Shown piece after piece: positions 57,615-64,000 of a stretch of 64,000 nucleotides of DNA; within the stretch, counting starts at the first letter, position 1, and each line of letters opens with the position of its first letter. The notes beneath the pieces are model-generated. The model was not told where the DNA came from. It ran no database searches and saw nothing but the letters and a program-made list of their open reading frames with translations. The stretch lies in assembly GCA_015178975.1 (NCBI GenBank), contig WHVD01000002.1, positions 930,001-994,000 on the forward strand. The letters are read 5' to 3'. A program made the translations under genes and the position numbers. The stretch is from Hysterangium stoloniferum (Eukaryota > Basidiomycota > Agaricomycetes > Hysterangiales > Hysterangiaceae).

Positions 57615-58361
57615 GTGAGTGCCACCATCCACATCCTGACCCATACTCAACCATGACCCCACCGTTGCCACGTTCTGCATTTGAGCCTGCTATTTTCTTC
57701 CCCAGTTCCAGTCTTATTTGTCATCCTACACCTCAATTCTGTTGGCCGTCCTTGACCACCGTCCCGATAGTTTCCCATATTCTGCACATCTCACAAGTGC
57801 TTGTCAGTCCCTGTTATGTATGATCGCCACTCTCTTCACGGGAACAGTATTCGTATCCCACTCATGTTGCATCTCGGTGTTGGAAGAATATGGATGGGTT
57901 GGAAACACCATGGACGAATACGCCGCCTAGCAAGGAAAGTCGCCCTGCAAACCGCGGTCGTAGTCTAGTGCACGTGCTTAACAAAACTGGCGGGTATCTA
58001 TGTCTCTGCGTTCAGATTCAATTGGGACATACATAATAGCGGGATACGAAGACACTGGACACTGTCTAAAACAGCGCAAAGAGGAAACTACCGCTGTGGG
58101 GACCCTCCATCTCCTTGACCATGACGTCAGGCACGATCATCTGCAATGTACCCTCCAGTCGAGCGCACATGCTAGCAATCGTTCTGCCCGTGTGAAACTA
58201 TCCTCCCATTCCGACTCTTCATCACCACGTCTGACCCCCTCACCCCCTGCTAACCAAATCCCTCTTCCATCTGGGCCACAAACATCGCGCGAGTCCATGT
58301 ATGACGCGTCTATCTCTGGCACGGGTGCATCAGGCAAGGGTCCCCGAACATATTCAGGTAC
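57615..58361. other. 5' region of the acidic-protein gene copy
   Basis: A plus-strand frame at 58000-58365 (start MSLRSDSIGTYIIAGY; contains LSSHSDSSSPRLTPSPP) runs up to a possible donor TTCAG|GTACAT at about 58357, and may be the first exon of the following gene. No homologous stretch was found beside the inverted copy, so it is uncertain. Confidence 0.4.
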
Positions 58362-59240
58362 ATGACGTCTTTTTTTTTTACATTGAGCCTGACTTTGTTA
58401 CTGAACTTGGTGCCCACGTGTAGCGAGAGGCTCCTCCATTCTCTCACCGCGACTATTGACGGCTGTGAACACTCGATCGGCCGCTGCGAGACCCGACTTC
58501 AAGCGGATGTCCGTGGCTCTGCCTACACTACCGGCGGCCAGCTGCATGACTCGGATAGCGAGAGTGGAAGCGATAGCGAGACGAACATAACGTCTATGGT
58601 AGTGAGAGTGGAGGAAAGGCCAGTTTGGTAGGTGACGGACGGGGACGTATCCAATTCGAAGAAACACGTGGAATATCATCGTCATTAATGGAGTCCTCAC
58701 TTCCTACAAGCCGCACATCATCCTTCATCACCGATCCCCGCTCTACACCAGTCTTTAAAAACCTGTACGCATCATCCAGTTTCTCACCCTCGCTTCGCTC
58801 CGCGTGCACGCGGGGTATCCCCAGCCCCAACCAGTCGCTCCCGTTCTCATGTCAGCCCGGAAATCCGCAAGGGCCAACCAAGCCTCAGTCCGGTGTCGAA
58901 GCGCATCGTGAATTTTTGTGAAGGACCACCCGATACCCATCTCGCGAGCGACGAGCGTTGCAATGGGGAACACGACGACGAAGACGAAGATGGACATAGT
59001 AATGCCCATTCGGGCTCTTCGACGAGGAACCCGTCTCCAACACCCGGGATGGTTTCAGGCTTGGGCTCTCAAACATGGGGCCTGTGGCTGTTGGGGAGCT
59101 GAAGGTCATAAACGTTAGGAGAAGAGTTACTGAACAAGACGTCATGTGGATAGACCTGGTGTGGGATGTGTTGAAAGAGTAGGCAGCGGATTTTGCGGAG
59201 ATGGTGAGTCTTTGGATGTGTCTTGAATTTGTGCGAGTTT
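58362..59240 (+). pseudogene. Ser/Asp/Glu-rich protein, plus copy (frameshifted)
   Basis: Coding-like pieces: CEHSIGRCETRLQADVRG, QLHDSDSESGSDSETNIT, FEETRGISSSLMESSLP, FSPSLRSACTRGIPSP, then in another frame SKRIVNFCEGPPDTHLASDE, RCNGEHDDEDEDGHSNAHSG and PTPGMVSGLGSQTWGLWLLG. The last parts match the minus-strand copy at 60499-61190 residue by residue. An extra C near 58828 (AGCCCCAACC against AGCCCAAC in the other copy) breaks the frame. No known domain recognised. Confidence 0.5.
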
Positions 59241-60498
59241 TTGTCATGCTTACGTTGATTGTCTTAAAGGGATGTCTAAATGTTTGCCTTACTTGCCATT
59301 GTGGCACCTAACGAACTGGGGGATTGGACCCATACGTGCAGCTGTTTTATCTCCCATATCCTCTCGCTGAAATTCCTACAACAGCTATTTCCACAAATGG
59401 CACCAGCAGCTCATCCAAGATAGATCCCTGTTAAACAGATAGGACAACGTACTATAGTGTTTCTGACGGAGATACACTGCGTGAAGACGCGAGTGCGGAT
59501 GATGACACACGGTCTGACTCGGTCTCGTGATAAAGGAGGAAGAGCGTGCAATGCTGCGGGTTCGAATGAGTTCTTGGACACACCTGTACGGAAGGCTATG
59601 CGCATTAGTGTTGGGCTGCGATGAGCGGATTTCACGTGGGTCGGCTGAAGGTCGATAACGAATTACAGAGTATCTCCATTCATTTTCGGGGATTTGGGTT
59701 GTACCTTTTAATGTATTAAGATATATTCCTCCGTTAGTTCCCTCTTGTTCACGCCATGGTCTCGAACTTTGAATGAGACCCGAAGATGCACGGCCAAGGG
59801 ATCTCACAATTGTGACGCTTAGAGTACTCGTTTGTACTGGAAAGCTCTTCGGTGTGCACAAGCTTTGGTCTGTATGAAGTGTATCACGAATTGTGTATCT
59901 AATGCCTACATCAGGGGCAAGAGGTTGCTACAGTCAAATATGATACATAATAGATGACATGGACTCGTCCAATGCCAATGAGCCGCTAGTAGTAGAGATC
60001 ACTCCTGGCAGAACATAAAGTTTAGTTTTACTCGACTCTAATTGACGTCATGTCAGATAGCAAGAACCTGCACAGAACAAATGGGAGCTGTCCCGGGAGT
60101 TCGGGTTCTGCTTGCAGCATTACACAGACTGCATGCGGAGAACACGGTAGTTTGTGTCTTGAATCGAGCGTTAAGTAGATGTAAGGATGCAGTGGACGGA
60201 TATATATGGATTCTTACCTCGGTTGTATGTCGAACCAGCTCGTACGGGGCATATTTCCGCACATGAGCAGGAAGTGCGCGAAGCTGAAGCCTGGAAAGCA
60301 TTTATAGCGCAAGGAATTACTAGGGATTTTGATACATTATCGTAGGCTCTAGTAGCTCACCAACATATGCTTCAACAAATATTGCTCGACGTATCGGTCC
60401 AGTCCCGAGTTCTTTAGATGCTACAATAGCAAGTAAGGCACAGATTTGGACGTCCCCTTAAGAAAATCAACGTAGGCATCATCAGGGCTCAGACAAAC
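59241..60498. other. Spacer between the inverted gene pair
   Basis: No gene signature in any frame; possible centre of an inverted duplication. Confidence 0.35.
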
Positions 60499-61190
60499 TC
60501 AAGACAATTCCAAAGACTTACCATCTCCCCAAAATCCGCTAGCGTCTCTTTCAACGCATCCCAGACCCCGTCTGTTCCACATGACATCTCCTTCAGTAAT
60601 TCTCCTCATAACGTGTATGACTGTCCGCTCCCCAACAGCCAAAGGCCCCATGTTTGAGAGGCCCAAGTCTAATACCATCCCCGGTTGTGGAGACGGTTTC
60701 ATCGTCGAAGAGCCGTCTACGCCGGGTGCCGCGAATAGCCGTTAATGCTTCGGGAGTAGATCGAGGTGGCGGGGGACGGTGGGTAACCGTTCTGATAATG
60801 CTCAGAGACTCGCGAGAACGAACAAGTGACTATGATGCGGAAGGCGAACGTCCCTCAGGCCCCGAGCTTGATCCAGAATCCGACTCTGAGTCAGAGCCCG
60901 AATGCGCATTACTATCTCCGTGTTCGTCTTCATCGTCATGGTCCCCATAGCTACGCTCGTCGCTGGGGAGATGGCTGTTGGGTGATCCTTCGCGAAGCTG
61001 CACGATGCTTTTCGACAGGGGACTGGGGCTTCGTTGGCCCTTGCGGATCGCCAGGTTAAAGTGCGAATGGGAGTGGCTTGTTGGGCTAGGGATACGCCGA
61101 CTGCACGACGTGGTGCGAGGCGAACGTGAGAAGCCCGATGTTGGCAGGTGGTGGTTGTCAGGGTCAAAAAGTGTCTTAAGCTTCAGTGTG
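60499..61190 (-). CDS. Ser/Asp/Glu-rich hypothetical protein, minus copy
   Basis: Minus-strand frame: KTLFDPDNHHLPTSGFSRSP, CSRRIPSPTSHSHSHFNLA, IRKGQRSPSPLSKSIVQLRE, SPNSHLPSDERSYGDHDDED, EHGDSNAHSGSDSESDSGSS, SYSLVRSRESLSIIRTVTHR and LGLSNMGPLAVGERTVIHVM plus RRITEGDVMWNRRGLG. The frame is open across this span, whereas the plus copy at 58.6-59.2 kb is shifted. Strongly disordered, acidic and serine-rich; the C-terminal block is the conserved part. It is not recognised as a known family; the start is upstream or lost to the LTR-like sequence at 61.2 kb. Confidence 0.5.
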
Positions 61191-61406
61191 ACTACTATAC
61201 TATGGTTACATATAGGTCATGGTTGTGGGCTTGTGGGCACTCACGCACCCACAAGCATACATGGACCTTCATATTACTAAATACAAGATATATCTCATTT
61301 AAGTGAAGGATAATATATAGAAAAATATAGAAAAAATATTAAGTAAAAATGATACTCAATTCCCCTATAGACTATTGCACCGTTTGCAGTCTATCCTTCA
61401 CAACTG

Positions 61407-62331
61407 TGTTAGGATCCCTATCAATCAGCCCCCCACAACCTCATTTCACCCTTGTAACCCTCTGGCATCCACTATTGGCATCCCTGAATATGGTGTCACT
61501 ACTTGCAGTGCCCTGACACTTGATTTACTATAGTCCTCCCATTTAGTCATTCCATCCCATCTCTGTGTCAATGCTCTCCCATCACCCTGACATTTTGCCA
61601 CCTTTGCCACCTCATACCCTTTAGAATACTTTGATTACATCAGTTTTAGTTTTAGTTTGATCCTTGCCCCTCCCCATACTTCTTTTGACCCATCACTTCT
61701 TGCTTCTCTGATAGGACCTCCAGTGTGAAGGATAGGTCACATAGGAGGCGCGACTAAAGACTCTAAGCCTTACCCCTTAGCCGCTTTATAATTCCATTAT
61801 TTCCTTTATGTTTTATATTTTTATTTTCTTTTCTATCACTCATAAATACGGGTCATACCCCTTTTTATTAGTTCAAGAGTCCATGTATGCTTGTGGGCGC
61901 TCTAGCCCACAAGAAGTATGCGCATGTCACAGTAGTAGTCACACGCAAGAAACTCAGACACTTTTCAACCCCGACAACCATCACCTGCACACGCAAGTAC
62001 TGGTTCAGGGTCTTGTCTAAAACAAACCTTCATTCTATCTCTCTTCCCAGATCAGCAGTAACTACACTTCGCACTGTAACAGTCGAAGTTAGTTACTATT
62101 ATTCGACTCGACTTCAAGTTCTTGCTTCATGCAGTAAGAATATCCATCGTAGCTCACTTTCTTAGGATATTCTCTCTCTCTTGCAATATATACTTTCTCT
62201 TATCTACTTGGCCATCGGCCCAGCTAGCTACACAGTCAGATCACACCGTAACTACTAGTCGATTGTACTTTGCACTATTGTTAGTCGATAACAATCACAC
62301 ATTGAGTGGTAAACTACCTGACCCTTTACAG
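61407..62331 (+). repeat. LTR of a retroelement (5' end)
   Basis: Starts TGTTAGGATCCC, ends CTGACCCTTTACA. It contains a promoter-like CATAAATACGGG (about 61841). After it comes GTGGTGATCCGGGCCGG, a position where a primer-binding site is expected, and then an open frame. No matching 3' LTR is in the window. Part (61870-61990) resembles the 5' flank of the minus-strand gene copy at 61140-61270. Confidence 0.5.
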
Positions 62332-62392
62332 TGGTGATCCGGGCCGGACCCTCATTCACTGCGATCCACATGAATAATCAGCTAGTAGTATT

Positions 62393-63190
62393 ATGACCTT
62401 AACCAGCAGTGGAACCACTCGAATTCCTATGCCTGCAGGTGCCCCTCGGACTAGAAAGGAATATCCCGGCTTAGGGCTACCCAGTAATGTCACAACACGA
62501 AAGTCATCTCTAATGACTCAAGAGGCCGATACTGTCTTGGAGCCCTCACAAGGTGAACATGGGCTTCCCGCGAGTGATTCTACTGGAATGAGCAAGGATA
62601 ACTCCTATTTTAAGTCATCAGAAACTCTTGGACTCCTTACCACTCGAGAAAACAGAAATGACACCAGTCTAAAATTTCCACTGCCTCAAGTAATGCTGCA
62701 GAATCCCTTTAGGGGTCAGGTATATTTCGCTGAACCAGCAAATGACAAGTGGGACAAATACTACTCAGAACAAATTGAAGAGAAGCAAGTTGATGCAGTA
62801 GCTGTGGACTACTTAGACAGATACCCCAACATGCTGAAAGAGGTGTCCGTCTGGTTAGGCAGGTTGAATAGCATCGTGATCACCGATTCTTTCTTTTCCC
62901 AAACCGGTACTATAGATTAGCTGGCAGAGCAACTCCCCGAGTGGTCTGAGGAACTTGTTACTATTGATGTCGCTGGAAGAGGATGTATAAGGCTAGTGTT
63001 ATTCGAATGGATTCTTGACCTAGTGGCCATGCACAATGACACGTTACAGATCTTACACGTGATCCTAGATCAGGGCGGAACAGTACCTAAGGTGGATTAT
63101 CTTTATATGCGTACACTGGAAAGATCCCTATACGAAGGCTCTCCAAACCTCCCTTTCACCTACCACACTCCCTTCCTACATATATCTCTT
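62393..63190 (+). pseudogene. Putative gag of the adjacent retroelement
   Basis: Frame 62393-62920 (MTLTSSGTTRIPMPAG, QNPFRGQVYFAEPANDKW, DYLDRYPNMLKEV) ends at a TAG, after which the reading continues LAEQLPEWSEELVTIDVAGR and in the same direction ILDLVAMHNDTLQILHV to about 63190. Position right after an LTR and primer-site-like sequence suggests gag; no zinc knuckle or other diagnostic motif is seen. Similarity is then cut by the tRNA-flank repeat. Confidence 0.4.
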
Positions 63191-63468
63191 TTTCCAAGTG
63201 CATGAAATATTTTTAACCATTATGGAACTAGTCATGAAGTACCAAACATGCATATCCAGAACTATGTAGAAGTTCGAGGTTCGCATCCCAAGATATAGTG
63301 ACTTGCCTCATCACTTTATGCTTTTGTCACGGTAAATACTACTACAACAACAGTAAGGTGACAAATAAGTCTGGAATTGGGGGGGAAAGATAGCAGATTC
63401 AAATGCAGAACATCACAACGGTGGTGTCACAGTTCAACATATATTACAATGTGGACTTAGTAAAGCAT

Positions 63469-63563
63469 GCCTTGGTAGCTCAGTTGGTAGAGCGTAAGAC
63501 TCTTACAGTCCCTCTGACCGGGTGAGAGTGTTAAGGTCGCGGGTTCGATTCTCGCCTGAGGCA
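63469..63563 (+). tRNA. tRNA with intron, third copy
   Basis: 95 bp: GCCTTGG..TGAGGC acceptor, D arm GCTCAGTTGGTAGAGC, T arm GCGGGTTCGATTCTCGC, same about 23-nt intron with GTGAGAG variant. The anticodon stem start is TAAGA rather than TCAGA, which weakens it. Upstream and downstream flanks repeat those at 57.1 and 57.5 kb in opposite orientation. Confidence 0.6.
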
Positions 63564-63929
63564 ATATTTTTATCCCGTTAAATCACGGATCCTTCCTACC
63601 AAGAATTCCTAGTGAACCATATATATATATTTTTCCAGTTGCATGAAATATTTTTAAGCATGGAACTTAGTTTGGACGAATTTATTCGTCCAGGAGCTCT
63701 GATGAAAGTACGTCACATGACAGACAAAGCCACTTTGCGTTTCCCTGTTGTCATTACCCACTGTTCTCATATGTGTCACTTCCCACTCTGCCCTTTCCCT
63801 TCATCTCGTCTCGTCTCACTTCGCCCTCGATACTCTTCAAAGCCTTCGAGTTAGTTCATTTTTCCCATTGCTATCTCACGCACCCGCATCCCACCGCCAA
63901 TCTTCTCGCATCCTGCTGAACGCTGCCCC
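63564..63929. other. tRNA 3' flank, no gene
   Basis: Repeat sequence shared with the other tRNA copies up to about 63602, then unassigned. Frames at 63612-63954 have no signature. Confidence 0.4.
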
Positions 63930-64000
63930 ATTCAGGCAGGCTCGAGCTCCCTGAGAATGCATACGGGGATCCTGCAGGATATGGCAAACGCCATCTACGC
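63930..64000 (-). pseudogene. Second amidase fragment at the window edge
   Basis: Matches 55240-55310 (CAGGC..AGCTCCCTGAGAATGCAT, GATATGGCAAACGCCATCTACGC). On the minus strand it corresponds to the RRWRLIFPARFAYAFSGKLG segment. The rest lies outside the window, so it could be the full gene or another fragment. Confidence 0.55.

Overview
The window is nuclear DNA of a filamentous basidiomycete, most likely an agaricomycete. The basis is short GT-AG introns (about 45-75 bp) with GTATGT/GTACGT-type donors and CTAAC-like branch sites, an F-box gene family of fungal type, a fungal heme oxygenase, a Crinkler/RHS-like P-loop protein, and a TE set (Helitron RepHel, chromodomain Ty3 element, BED-finger hAT, PIF/Harbinger with a Myb-like partner) usual for these fungi. 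The species cannot be named from the sequence.

Layout. 0.3-6.7 kb: a decayed Helitron replicase-helicase on the minus strand, cut by two solo LTRs and a further insert. 7.4-9.6 kb: a hAT remnant. 10.2-10.8 kb: a long fold-back element. 10.8-18.7 kb: a dead chromodomain Ty3 retroelement whose RT is cut by a solo LTR that itself carries another solo LTR; both insertions keep 5-bp target duplications. 18.7-23.1 kb: the missing C-terminal end of a Helitron helicase, then a graveyard of solo LTRs. 25.1-43.1 kb: five tandem minus-strand F-box genes with the same four-exon structure; between copies 2 and 3 lies a hAT remnant that received a complete 4-kb Harbinger element. 43.8-45.6 kb: an intact RS-rich gene. 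48.2-49.7 kb: two more LTRs. 50-52 kb: a Crinkler/RHS-like gene. 53.0-54.2 kb: an intact heme oxygenase. 54.8-56.0 kb: the 3' end of an amidase gene next to decayed 88-bp repeats. 57-64 kb: three copies of an intron-containing tRNA gene, an inverted pair of a Ser/Asp/Glu-rich gene, a retroelement 5' end, and a second amidase fragment at the window edge.

The best candidates for something undescribed are: (1) in all five F-box paralogs the predicted start codon is made by splicing (AT|intron|G), with reading frames that close exactly in four of five; (2) a short box around GCAGCCTATAAGCTGAAGCCAAG shared by otherwise dissimilar LTR families; (3) two about 205-bp LTR-like elements, each with a perfect 5-bp target duplication; (4) a well-delimited Harbinger with an expanded 21-bp coding minisatellite. 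Most genes here are not operon-like; they are independent eukaryotic units in a TE-rich region, and shared function between neighbours is not implied.
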